This document shows, piece by piece, positions 1 to 6,371 of a stretch of DNA of 13,804 nucleotides (position 1 is its first letter; every line of letters starts with the position of its first letter). The DNA is from Actinomycetes bacterium (lineage in GTDB: Bacteria > Actinomycetota > Acidimicrobiia > Acidimicrobiales > Microtrichaceae), in assembly GCA_023437745.1 (NCBI GenBank), contig JAEZFI010000326.1:1-13804 (forward strand). Reading direction: 5' to 3'. The notes beneath the pieces are model-generated. The model had not been told where the DNA came from. It did not search any database and saw only the letters and a list, made by a program, of their open reading frames with translations. Position numbers and translations under genes: made by a program.

Positions 1-1
1 G

Positions 2-1402
2 CGCGACGCCGAGGCCAACGAGGTCCGGCTCCGCGCCGCCCGGGAGGCCCTGGAGCGGGCGACCCGCGACCGCGAGGAGTCCGAGGCCGAGGTCGCTGCG
101 GTGCGCGGGCACCTCGACGACCTCCGCCGGCGTGCCGAGACCGAGGGCGAGCGCCTGGAGGCGCTGGAGGCTCGGCTGCCCGAGCTGGAGCGCATCGAGT
201 CCCAGCGGTCCGAGCGCGAGCAGGCGCTGGCCGCGGCTCGCACGGCGCTCGAGGAGCAGGCGGCCGAGGTCGGGGTGCTCCGCACCGACACCGAGGTCCG
301 CCGGACCGCCATCGAGCAGCGCCGCCGGTTCCTCGAGGACCGGATCCGCGCCGTGGACACCCGCCTCGAGCGCCACGAGCAGGAGCGTGCCGCAGCGGTG
401 CAGCGCCGTGAGGAGCTCGATGCACGGGCTGCCGTCGTCGCCCGGCTGACCGAGGTCGTGTCTGCCCGCCTGGGTGAGATCGACGAGGTCCTCGTCGTCC
501 TGCGAGCGGCCCGGGCCCGCCACACCGAGCGCACTCGCGCCGTCGGGTCTCGCCTCGACGACCTGCGCCGTCAGCGGCAGGCCGCCGAAGGGCAGCTCGA
601 GGCGGTGCGCGAGCGGCTGCAGCGCGCCGAGATCGCCGACGCCGAGACGACCCTCCGGCTCGAGGGCGCGACCGAGTCGGTCCGCCGCGAGCTGGACTGC
701 GAGCCCGAGGCCGCCATGGAGGCGCCCCTGCCCGAGCTGCCCGACGGCGCCTCTCCCGCGGCCCGGGTCCGGGAGCTGGAGCGCGACCTCAAGCTGATGG
801 GTCCGATCAACCCGCTCGCCCTGGAGGAGTTCGCGTCGCTGTCCGAGCGGAGCGAGCTGCTCGAGTCCCAGCTCGAGGACGTGCGCTCGGCGCGGCGGGA
901 GCTGGCCAAGGTCATCCGGGCCGTCGACGAGGAGATCGTCACCGTGTTCCGGGCGGCCTACGCCGACGTGTCCCAGAACTTCGTCCAGCTGTTCCAGACG
1001 CTCTTCCCGGGCGGCGTGGGTGCACTCACGCTGACCGAGCCGCACGACCTGCTGAACACCGGCATCGAGATCGAGGCCAAGCCCTCGGGCAAGAACGTGA
1101 AGAAGCTGTCGCTGCTCTCGGGTGGTGAGCGGTCGCTGACCGCGCTGGCCTACCTCTTCGCCGTCTTCCGGAGCCGGCCCTCGCCCTTCTACGTGATGGA
1201 CGAGGTCGAGGCGGCGCTCGACGACGTGAACCTCCACCGGTTCCTCGGCCTCGTCGCCGAGTTCAGGTCCACGGCGCAGCTCGTCATCGTCAGCCACCAG
1301 AAGCGGACGATGGAGGCCGCCGACGTGCTCTACGGCGTGACCATGGAGCCCGGCGGGTCCTCGAAGGTGCTCAGCGAGAAGGTCGGCGCCGGCTCGCACT
1401 GA
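2..1402 (+). CDS. smc: Chromosome partition/condensation ATPase SMC, 3' part only
   Basis: The reading frame is already open at base 2, so the gene starts upstream; 466 residues are visible, against roughly 1,150-1,200 in full-length bacterial SMC. The first ~230 visible residues are Arg/Glu/Leu-rich heptad sequence, the returning arm of the long coiled coil. The C-terminal ATPase lobe follows: the MGPINPLALEEF segment (about 797-832), the ABC signature LSGGE (1115-1129), Walker B with D-loop (FYVMDEVEAALDD, about 1187-1225), and the SHQK H-loop. Walker A and the hinge lie outside the window. By family knowledge SMC dimers load on DNA with ScpA/ScpB and compact and separate the chromosome. 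In many actinobacteria smc sits next to ftsY; here about 5 kb separates them. The stop is TGA at 1400-1402, followed by a hairpin. Identification is near certain; only the gene's length is unknown. Confidence 0.97.
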   Translation, partial: RDAEANEVRLRAAREALERATRDREESEAEVAAVRGHLDDLRRRAETEGERLEALEARLPELERIESQRSEREQALAAARTALEEQAAEVGVLRTDTEVRRTAIEQRRRFLEDRIRAVDTRLERHEQERAAAVQRREELDARAAVVARLTEVVSARLGEIDEVLVVLRAARARHTERTRAVGSRLDDLRRQRQAAEGQLEAVRERLQRAEIADAETTLRLEGATESVRRELDCEPEAAMEAPLPELPDGASPAARVRELERDLKLMGPINPLALEEFASLSERSELLESQLEDVRSARRELAKVIRAVDEEIVTVFRAAYADVSQNFVQLFQTLFPGGVGALTLTEPHDLLNTGIEIEAKPSGKNVKKLSLLSGGERSLTALAYLFAVFRSRPSPFYVMDEVEAALDDVNLHRFLGLVAEFRSTAQLVIVSHQKRTMEAADVLYGVTMEPGGSSKVLSEKVGAGSH

Positions 1403-1407
1403 CGCCT

Positions 1408-1424
1408 GGGCCGAACTCCGGCCC
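1408..1424 (+). terminator. Candidate terminator hairpin after smc
   Basis: GGGCCG (1408-1413) and CGGCCC (1419-1424) form a perfect 6-bp stem around the loop AACTC, five bases after the smc stop. There is no T-tract, which is common for actinobacterial hairpins, so termination here is inferred from position and structure. Confidence 0.45.
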
Positions 1425-1429
1425 GAATC

Positions 1430-1468
1430 GGGTCGACGGAACCACGCCCGGCGCGGCTCAGTCGACCC
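1430..1468. repeat. Inverted repeat between convergent smc and lipoprotein genes
   Basis: GGGTCGAC (1430-1437) and GTCGACCC (1461-1468) are a perfect 8-bp inverted repeat with 23 bases between the arms. Each arm contains the GTCGAC palindrome. It lies between two genes whose 3' ends face each other, so a bidirectional terminator is the likeliest role; a protein-binding site is possible. Confidence 0.4.
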
Positions 1469-1480
1469 AGAACGTGGGGG

Positions 1481-1864
1481 TCAGCGGTCCTTCGACGTCG
1501 TGGTCGTCGAGTCGCCGTCGTCCTTGCCGTCGTTCTTGCCGTCGTCCTTCTTGCCGCCGCCGGACGAGTCGTCCTCGACCTGCGCCCAGCAGTCGGCGGT
1601 GATGGAGGCGAGGCGCTCCTCGTCGCGCTTGGGGAGGTCGGCGCCCGACGACGCGGACTCGAGCAGGTCGCGGTCGTCGGCGATCTTGTCGTAGATGCAG
1701 CCCGAGAGCTCGGGCGTCGCCTGGTCCGGGCCGGACGTGATGTTGCGCATCTGGGCGATGAACTCGTCGCGGGTCACCGGGTCACTGCCGCACCCCGCGA
1801 GCCCGAGCGTCGAGACGGCCACGATCGTGGCGAGGAGCAGGGCGGAGGGTCGGCGCGATCGCAT
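1481..1864 (-). CDS. Small secreted lipoprotein, unknown function
   Basis: 127 residues. A basic N-terminus (MRSRRPS) and a hydrophobic core lead to the lipobox LAGC with the lipid-attached cysteine at residue 25, so the product should be exported and anchored on the outer face of the membrane. The mature part has two more cysteines (56 and 92), a possible disulfide, within an acidic helical-looking stretch (about 30-97). The tail (about 99-127) is low-complexity, rich in Asp, Gly, Lys and Thr, with repeats of the type DDGK/NDGK. The ATG at 1864 is chosen because the signal peptide begins there and AGG lies just before it. The gene is 38 bases downstream of the VWA gene, so it may be part of that operon, but TATCGT lies nine bases before the start and suggests separate transcription. 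I recognise the export signal, not the family. Confidence 0.85.
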   Translation of the reverse strand: MRSRRPSALLLATIVAVSTLGLAGCGSDPVTRDEFIAQMRNITSGPDQATPELSGCIYDKIADDRDLLESASSGADLPKRDEERLASITADCWAQVEDDSSGGGKKDDGKNDGKDDGDSTTTTSKDR

Positions 1865-1873
1865 GGACCTCGC

Positions 1874-1879
1874 ACGATA
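1874..1879 (-). promoter_or_regulatory. -10 element for the lipoprotein gene
   Basis: On the minus strand TATCGT, preceded by GG, lies nine bases before the ATG at 1864. It matches TANNNT and the spacing seen before ffh. No convincing -35 is visible. If used, the transcript would begin within about three bases of the start codon. Confidence 0.4.
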
Positions 1880-1902
1880 CCGACCCGTCGCCGGCCCGCC
1901 GA

Positions 1903-2874
1903 TCAGGGCAGCCGCTGGTAGACGAGGACGGACGCCGTCGCCGCCAGGCCCATCGCCACCACGGCCACGACCAGGTAGCGCCACGTGACCTCCTGCTTTT
2001 CGTTCTCGTAGCCGATCGAGCTGCCGAGCTGGCGGTACACGTTGCTGAGGTCGGACGCGCTCTCGGCGAGGAAGGCCTCGCCGCCGGTGCCCTTGGACAG
2101 GCCCTCGAGGGCGACGGGATCGACCGGCACCTGCACCCGGGCGGTCTCGCCGGTGTCCGGGAGCGTCACGTCGATGACACCTTCGGCGGTCCCGTAGGCG
2201 ATCGTCCACACCGGCACCCCGGCCTTCCGGGCGAGCGGGATGGCGTCCTCGGTGGGGGTGCCGACGGTGGTCGAGCCGTCCGAGAGCAGGACGATGACCG
2301 CGGGCACCGGCTCGCCGTCCTCGCCCGGCGGCACCTCGGAGATGACGTCGAGCGAGGTCTCCACGGCATCGCCGATCGCCGTGCCCTCGTGGAGCTTCAG
2401 CTTGTCGATCCCGCGCTTCACCGCCTCGCGGTCCGTCGTCGGGCTGATGTCGACCCGGGCGCCGGTGTCGAACGAGACGAGGCCGAGGTTCAACGTGCGG
2501 GGGAGGCTGTCGACGAACGTCTTGGCGGAGACCTTCGCCGCCTCGAGCCGGTTGGGCCGGACGTCGGTGGCCTGCATCGACAGCGAGGTGTCGAGCGCCA
2601 GGATGATCGTCGCCCGCTGCTTCGGCACCCGGACCTCGTCGTAGGGCTGCGCGATCGCCGTCACACCGACGGCGAGCCCCGCGAGGTAGAGGAAGGCGAC
2701 GAGGTGGCGGCCGACGGAGGGCCGCTTCGGTGCCACGGTGTCCAGCAGGGTCGTGGACGAGAACCGGATCAGGTGCCGCCGACGCCGGAACTGCATCACG
2801 ATGTAGAGCCCGGCGAGCACGGCCACGGCGATCAGCCACAGGAGCCGTGCCGGGTGCAGGAATTCGGTGGTCAT
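1903..2874 (-). CDS. Membrane-anchored VWA-domain protein (BatA-like)
   Basis: 323 residues. Two hydrophobic segments near the N-terminus (about 11-27 and 57-76) and one at the C-terminus (about 299-319) anchor the protein; the VWA domain lies between (about 85-285). The metal-ion-dependent adhesion site is complete: D95-x-S97-x-S99 in LALDTSLSM, T165 in EGTAIGD, and D199 in LLSDGST. This layout is that of BatA-type proteins of the MoxR/DUF58/VWA clusters, which by family knowledge act with the MoxR ATPase on envelope or protein-maturation tasks. Its ATG overlaps the DUF58 stop codon (ATGA, 2871-2874), so translation is probably coupled. No BatB-like second VWA gene or TPR gene follows. The general class is sure; the substrate is not known. 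Confidence 0.92.
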   Translation of the reverse strand: MTTEFLHPARLLWLIAVAVLAGLYIVMQFRRRRHLIRFSSTTLLDTVAPKRPSVGRHLVAFLYLAGLAVGVTAIAQPYDEVRVPKQRATIILALDTSLSMQATDVRPNRLEAAKVSAKTFVDSLPRTLNLGLVSFDTGARVDISPTTDREAVKRGIDKLKLHEGTAIGDAVETSLDVISEVPPGEDGEPVPAVIVLLSDGSTTVGTPTEDAIPLARKAGVPVWTIAYGTAEGVIDVTLPDTGETARVQVPVDPVALEGLSKGTGGEAFLAESASDLSNVYRQLGSSIGYENEKQEVTWRYLVVAVVAMGLAATASVLVYQRLP

Positions 2875-3815
2875 CGGTGCACTCCAACGCTGGTGTTCGC
2901 CCGGCGGCGCCGGCGGGTGGTGAGGTGGCGGGCGAGCGTCCCCAGCCAGTCCTCGTCGGTGCGGAGCTGCACGTGCGCGCTCCCGGTGCCGGTGATCGCC
3001 TCGTGGATGCGGCGCCGCTGCTCGGTGGCCGCCTCGGCGTAGCGCCGCCGGAGCCCGGCGTTCGAGGTGTTGACCTCGCGCACCCGACCCGTCTCGGTGT
3101 CGACGAGGCCGACGATGCCCACCGCCGGCAGCTCGAGCTCGCGCGGATCGACGATCTCGATGGCCAGGACCTCGTGCCGGATCGACATGGTGCCCAGCTC
3201 GCGGCGCCAGGTCTCCGGGTCGTCGAGGAAGTCGCTGAGGACCACCACGGCGCCCCGTCGCCGCACCACGCCGGCGCAGGTCCGGAGCGTCTCGCCGAGG
3301 CTGAGCGGGTTCGGCCGATCGTCGTCGGGGGTGCCGGCGATCCGGGCCAGGATGCCCAGCGCGTGCTTCCGGCCCTGCCGGGCGGGCACCGTGTCGAGCC
3401 CGTTCGGGCCGCTGATCATCGCGCCGAGCCGGTTGCCGCCCCGGGCCGTCAGGATCCCGACGGCGGCCGCGCTGGCGAGCGCGAGGTCCGACTTCGACCG
3501 CTCGGCGGTCCCGAAGGCGAGGCTCGCCGAGCGGTCGACCACCAACCAGGTCTCCAGCTCGCGATCGGCGATCGTCTCGCGGATGTGCGTGGCGCCCATG
3601 CGGGCCGTCACGTTCCAGTCGATCTGTCGCACGTCGTCGCCGTCGAGGTACGCGCGGGCTTCACCCGGCTCCGAGCCGTGTCCGGGCACGAGCCCACGGT
3701 GGTCGCCGTGCAGCAGGCCGTCGAGGCGGCGCGTGACGTCCAGCTCCAGGCGTCGGAGGACCGACGCGAGCCGCGGGTCGGTCGCGACGTGCGGTGCGGG
3801 GGTCAGGCCGTCCAC
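2871..3815 (-). CDS. DUF58-domain protein, MoxR partner
   Basis: 314 residues from the GTG at 3815. The DUF58 hallmark DGDDVRQIDWNVTAR is at residues 58-72. A VWA-like fold follows, with a MIDAS-type D94-x-S96-x-S98 (VVDRSAS) and a second acidic site (LSDF, 193-196). No membrane segment is visible, so the protein is probably cytoplasmic; longer DUF58 proteins often have membrane segments. DUF58 proteins are regularly encoded next to MoxR ATPases and are thought to be their partners or adaptors. The GTG lies 13 bases inside the end of moxR, which suggests coupling; I saw no other usable start before the DUF58 motif (the first in-frame ATG falls inside it). The frame is open far upstream, but that stretch is the antisense shadow of moxR. 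The function of the trio is not established. Confidence 0.9.
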   Translation of the reverse strand: MDGLTPAPHVATDPRLASVLRRLELDVTRRLDGLLHGDHRGLVPGHGSEPGEARAYLDGDDVRQIDWNVTARMGATHIRETIADRELETWLVVDRSASLAFGTAERSKSDLALASAAAVGILTARGGNRLGAMISGPNGLDTVPARQGRKHALGILARIAGTPDDDRPNPLSLGETLRTCAGVVRRRGAVVVLSDFLDDPETWRRELGTMSIRHEVLAIEIVDPRELELPAVGIVGLVDTETGRVREVNTSNAGLRRRYAEAATEQRRRIHEAITGTGSAHVQLRTDEDWLGTLARHLTTRRRRRANTSVGVHR

Positions 3816-4846
3816 GCCCGCGCGTCGGTCTGTGAGCCGTACCAGGCGTCCGAGGCGGCAGCTTGCGACGGGGTGACGTGGGGGGCCGCGACCGTCGAGA
3901 GCAGGCGACCCAGGATGGCCTCGCTGTCGATGCCGGCGGCGAGCGCCTCGTAGGAGAGGACGAGCCGGTGGCGGAGGATCTCCGGCGCCACGTCGAACAC
4001 GTCCTGCGGGATGGCGTAGCTGCGACCCCGCACGAGGGCGATGGCGCGGGCCGCCCGCACCAGACCGAGCGAGGCACGCGGGCTGGCACCGAACTCGAGG
4101 TAGGGCTTCACGTCGGCGAGCCCGAAGTTCTCGGGCGTGCGGGTGGCGAGCACGAGGTTCACGGCGTACTCGAGGACCGAGCGGTCGACGTAGACCCGGT
4201 CGGCCGCGTCCTGCAGGGCGAGGACGGTCTCGGGCTCGATGACCTGGTCGGGCCGGGGGATCGCCACGCCGACCCGCTGGACGATCTCGACCTCCTCGAG
4301 CGGCGTCGGGTAGCCCAGCACGATCTTCATGAGGAAGCGGTCGCGCTGCGCCTCGGGCAGCGGGTACACGCCCTCGCTCTCGATGGGGTTCTGCGTGGCC
4401 AGCACGAGGAACGGCGTGGGCACGTCGTGGGTGATCCCGCCGATGGTGACGTGCTGCTCCGCCATGACCTCGAGCAGTGCCGACTGGACCTTGGCGGGGG
4501 CACGGTTGATCTCGTCGGCCAGGACGAAGTTGGCGAAGATCGGCCCGAGCTCGACGTCGAACGACTCGCTCGACGCCCGGTAGATCCGGGTGCCGACGAT
4601 GTCGGCGGGGAGCAGGTCGGGGGTGAACTGGATGCGATGGAAGTCGCCGCCGACCGAGCGGGCGAGCGTCTCCACCGAGAGCGTCTTCGCCAGGCCGGGC
4701 ACGCTCTCGAGGAGGCAGTGGCCCCGGGCGACGAGGCTCACGAGGAGGCGCTCGAGGGCCCGGTCCTGGCCCACGATCACCTTCTTCATCTCGAACAGGA
4801 TCCGCTCGCAGATCTGCTGGAGCTGGGGGTCGATCGCTTGGTCCAC
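3803..4846 (-). CDS. MoxR-family AAA+ ATPase
   Basis: 347 residues from a GTG at 4846. All core AAA+ motifs are present: Walker A ESVPGLAKT (47-55), Walker B FVLADEINRAP (107-117, with D111 and E112), sensor 1 ATQNP (150-154), arginine-finger segment EAQRDRF (165-171) and sensor 2 GASPRAS (253-259). By family knowledge MoxR ATPases are chaperone-like, acting with VWA proteins to mature or load metal into a target complex. AGAGG (4852-4856) five bases before the GTG supports this start, and TAGCGT at 4900-4905 is a likely -10. It is the first gene of a - strand operon: DUF58 overlaps its end by 13 bases, then the VWA gene. The last ~25 residues (Ala/Ser/Thr-rich) go past the usual domain. Identification is firm; the client is unknown. 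Confidence 0.95.
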   Translation of the reverse strand: MDQAIDPQLQQICERILFEMKKVIVGQDRALERLLVSLVARGHCLLESVPGLAKTLSVETLARSVGGDFHRIQFTPDLLPADIVGTRIYRASSESFDVELGPIFANFVLADEINRAPAKVQSALLEVMAEQHVTIGGITHDVPTPFLVLATQNPIESEGVYPLPEAQRDRFLMKIVLGYPTPLEEVEIVQRVGVAIPRPDQVIEPETVLALQDAADRVYVDRSVLEYAVNLVLATRTPENFGLADVKPYLEFGASPRASLGLVRAARAIALVRGRSYAIPQDVFDVAPEILRHRLVLSYEALAAGIDSEAILGRLLSTVAAPHVTPSQAAASDAWYGSQTDARAWTA

Positions 4847-4899
4847 GCTGGCCTCTGGTGTTCTGCGTTGCCGCGCCGGGCGCTCGCCGGGCTGGCACC

Positions 4900-4905
4900 A
4901 CGCTA
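4900..4905 (-). promoter_or_regulatory. Candidate -10 element for the moxR operon
   Basis: On the minus strand TAGCGT fits TANNNT and lies 53 bases before the moxR GTG, leaving a leader of about 47 bases that contains the AGAGG ribosome-binding site. No clear -35 is seen; the palindromes at 4909-4931 sit where a -35 would be. Confidence 0.35.
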
Positions 4906-4908
4906 CGG

Positions 4909-4931
4909 CCCACGTGGGTGCAGGTGCACCC
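4909..4931. promoter_or_regulatory. Two palindromes between moxR and the acetyltransferase: possible operators
   Basis: CCCACGTGGG (4909-4918) is a perfect 10-bp palindrome. Overlapping it, GGGTGCA (4916-4922) and TGCACCC (4925-4931) form a 7-bp inverted repeat with two bases between the arms. Both lie in the 151-base gap between divergent genes, directly upstream of the candidate moxR -10, a normal place for a repressor or activator site. The binding protein is unknown. Confidence 0.4.
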
Positions 4932-4985
4932 GTCGCCTGATCCGCTTCTCAGACCGACAGCGGCACGGGCACGCCCGCCCGCCGG

Positions 4986-4991
4986 TACCGT
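4986..4991 (+). promoter_or_regulatory. -10 element for a leaderless acetyltransferase transcript
   Basis: TACCGT, preceded by GG, lies exactly six bases before the GTG at 4998. That puts the expected transcription start on or next to the start codon. There is no ribosome-binding site, which agrees with leaderless translation. Confidence 0.5.
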
Positions 4992-4997
4992 CGGTGC

Positions 4998-5474
4998 GTG
5001 GCCGAGCTGACCTTTCGCGACGCGATCGCCGAGGACCTCCCCACGATCGTGCGCCTCTACGCCGACGATCCGCTCGGCCGGGCTCGCGAGGTCCTCTCGG
5101 ACCCGCTGCCCGAGCGCTACCTGGAGGCGTTCCACCAGATCGACGCCGATCCGCGGCACCGCCTCGTGGTCGTCGTCCAGCAGGAGGAGATCGTGGGCAC
5201 CCTGCAGCTCTCGTTCCTGCCGCACCTGGTGCTGTGCGGCGGGGAGCGGGCCCAGATCGAGGCGGTCAGGGTGCGATCCGACCGGCGGGGGACGGGGGTC
5301 GGCGAGGGGATGCTCGACTGGGCCGTGGATCAGGCCCGGCGTCACGGGTGCGTCCTGGTGCAGCTGACGACGAACAGCGAACGGGACGCGGCGCAGCGGT
5401 TCTACGAACGGCTCGGGTTCCAGCCCACGCACATCGGGATGAAGCTCGACCTGGAGGCCGAGCTCACCCGGTGA
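4998..5474 (+). CDS. GNAT-family N-acetyltransferase
   Basis: 158 residues, a complete single GNAT domain. The acetyl-CoA binding motif A is IEAVRVRSDRRGTGVGEGML (about 87-106), with the pyrophosphate loop R-R-G-T-G-V-G at 96-102. Motif B follows as ERDAAQRFYERLGF (128-141), then the PTHIGMKLDL strand. The N-terminal part (FRDAIAEDLPTIVRLYADDPLG) is the usual first strand and helix. The protein transfers an acetyl group from acetyl-CoA to an amine; the substrate cannot be told, since this short subfamily covers small molecules and protein N-termini. The GTG start is supported by the protein's N-terminal fold and by the -10 box six bases upstream. The gene is divergent from moxR, and its 3' end overlaps the convergent neighbour by 11 bases. 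Confidence 0.92.
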   Translation: MAELTFRDAIAEDLPTIVRLYADDPLGRAREVLSDPLPERYLEAFHQIDADPRHRLVVVVQQEEIVGTLQLSFLPHLVLCGGERAQIEAVRVRSDRRGTGVGEGMLDWAVDQARRHGCVLVQLTTNSERDAAQRFYERLGFQPTHIGMKLDLEAELTR

Positions 5475-6279
5475 TGACCGTGTCGAGCTCGTGGACGGTG
5501 AGCTCCACCGTCGACGAGGTCGTGGTGAAGCCCAGCTCCTCGCTCGCGCCGGTCGTGGCGATCCAGCCGACCTCCCACCGGAGCGTCGCCGTGATCGCGT
5601 GCGGGCCCGCGGCGGCGAACCGGTGCACGCAGGGCGACGCCACCTCGAACGCGGACGGCAGTGCGCCGTACGGGCGCCCGGGCCCGTCGCAGACCACGGA
5701 CGTGGCGCGGCCGGCCGGGTCGGTGATCGTCCAGGTCACCTGCCGGGGGACGCCGATGGCGATCACCGTCGCGCCCTCACGGGTGAGAGGGGCGGCGACC
5801 GCCTCCCAGCGGTCGAGCCACAGCCAGGACTCGACCCCGATGACGGTGCCGACGTCCACCGAAGGGCTGGACGAGATCGCTGGTGCGGGCAGCGGGACCG
5901 GAAGCCGCTCCTCGAAGCCGTCGGCCCCCGGCCCGGCCGGGACCACGATCCGGCGCAGGGGCCCGACCACGCCGGTCGCCAACTCGGTGCAGCGACGCCA
6001 GTAGGCGCCGCCCGGCGGGACGTCGACGGCACGGATCGGGCGCGTCGTGGCCCGCCCACCGTCGTCGGCGAACGAGGTGCACCGGTGACGGGCGCTCCCC
6101 GAGCGGGCGGCGCCCGGAGTGGCGCGCCGGCCCGTTCCCTCCAGCCCGACCTCGATCCCGCCCGGCCGGACCTGCCCGGAGGGCCGCGGCGCTGCCGCTC
6201 CGGCAGGGACCGCGACGGCCACGACCACGGCGGCGAGCGCTGCGACGAGCGTCCACCGGGTGCGGGTCGAGGACGGCAT
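5464..6279 (-). CDS. Secreted actinobacterial protein, PKD-like, unknown function
   Basis: 271 residues. MPSSTRTRW plus a hydrophobic Ala/Val stretch ending in AGAAA (about 10-30) is a classical signal peptide without a lipobox, so the product is probably secreted. The mature part has four cysteines (67, 97, 197, 217), which could form two disulfides. The second half (about 150-270) reads like exported actinobacterial proteins with a PKD-like beta fold: a WLWLD segment, VTWTITDPAGR, VVCDGPGRPYG, then SPCVHRFAAAGPHAITATLRWEVGW. Many relatives I recall of this type sit near pilus or secretion genes, but none are here. The ATG at 6279 is supported by the signal peptide and by a promoter with a -35 and -10 ending six bases before it. 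It is transcribed alone, divergent from ftsY. The role is unknown; catalytic activity is not indicated. Confidence 0.82.
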   Translation of the reverse strand: MPSSTRTRWTLVAALAAVVVAVAVPAGAAAPRPSGQVRPGGIEVGLEGTGRRATPGAARSGSARHRCTSFADDGGRATTRPIRAVDVPPGGAYWRRCTELATGVVGPLRRIVVPAGPGADGFEERLPVPLPAPAISSSPSVDVGTVIGVESWLWLDRWEAVAAPLTREGATVIAIGVPRQVTWTITDPAGRATSVVCDGPGRPYGALPSAFEVASPCVHRFAAAGPHAITATLRWEVGWIATTGASEELGFTTTSSTVELTVHELDTVITG

Positions 6280-6285
6280 CCAGTC

Positions 6286-6314
6286 ACCGTATTTCGTGCC
6301 CTTTCGATGATCAA
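6286..6314 (-). promoter_or_regulatory. Promoter of the secreted-protein gene
   Basis: On the minus strand TTGATC (6309-6314) is a good -35 and TACGGT (6286-6291) a TANNNT -10, with exactly 17 bases between them. The -10 ends six bases before the ATG at 6279, predicting a leaderless transcript. This is the most complete promoter in the window. Confidence 0.6.
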
Positions 6315-6358
6315 CGGGCTCATCGATGTGCGCCGGAAGGGTCGTGGAACGGCACCGG

Positions 6359-6364
6359 TAGGAT
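6359..6364 (+). promoter_or_regulatory. -10 element for leaderless ftsY
   Basis: TAGGAT, preceded by GG, lies seven bases before the ftsY ATG at 6372, so transcription would begin at or next to the A of the start codon. The in-frame ATG at 6363 overlaps the box and is therefore an unlikely start. Confidence 0.5.
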
Positions 6365-6371
6365 GCGCGCC

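Noticed and set aside
1481..2887. A single 468-residue - strand protein covering the lipoprotein and the VWA region
   Set aside because: The frame is open by chance across the VWA gene; only its last 127 codons make sense, where a signal peptide with a lipobox begins at 1864.
3816..5432. An N-terminal extension of the DUF58 protein back through moxR
   Set aside because: The frame is open but is read out of phase with moxR, which shows complete AAA+ motifs there; the DUF58 domain begins only after the GTG at 3815.
3863..6004. Long + strand open frame opposite moxR that would encode about 713 residues
   Set aside because: It lies antisense to moxR and runs through the acetyltransferase and the secreted-protein gene, and its composition is the Arg/Gly/Asp/Val-rich type produced when GC-rich genes are read in a wrong frame. 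The genes it covers have clear family motifs.
6363..6371. An earlier ftsY start at the ATG at 6363
   Set aside because: It overlaps the TAGGAT -10 box, and the membrane anchor begins naturally at the ATG at 6372.
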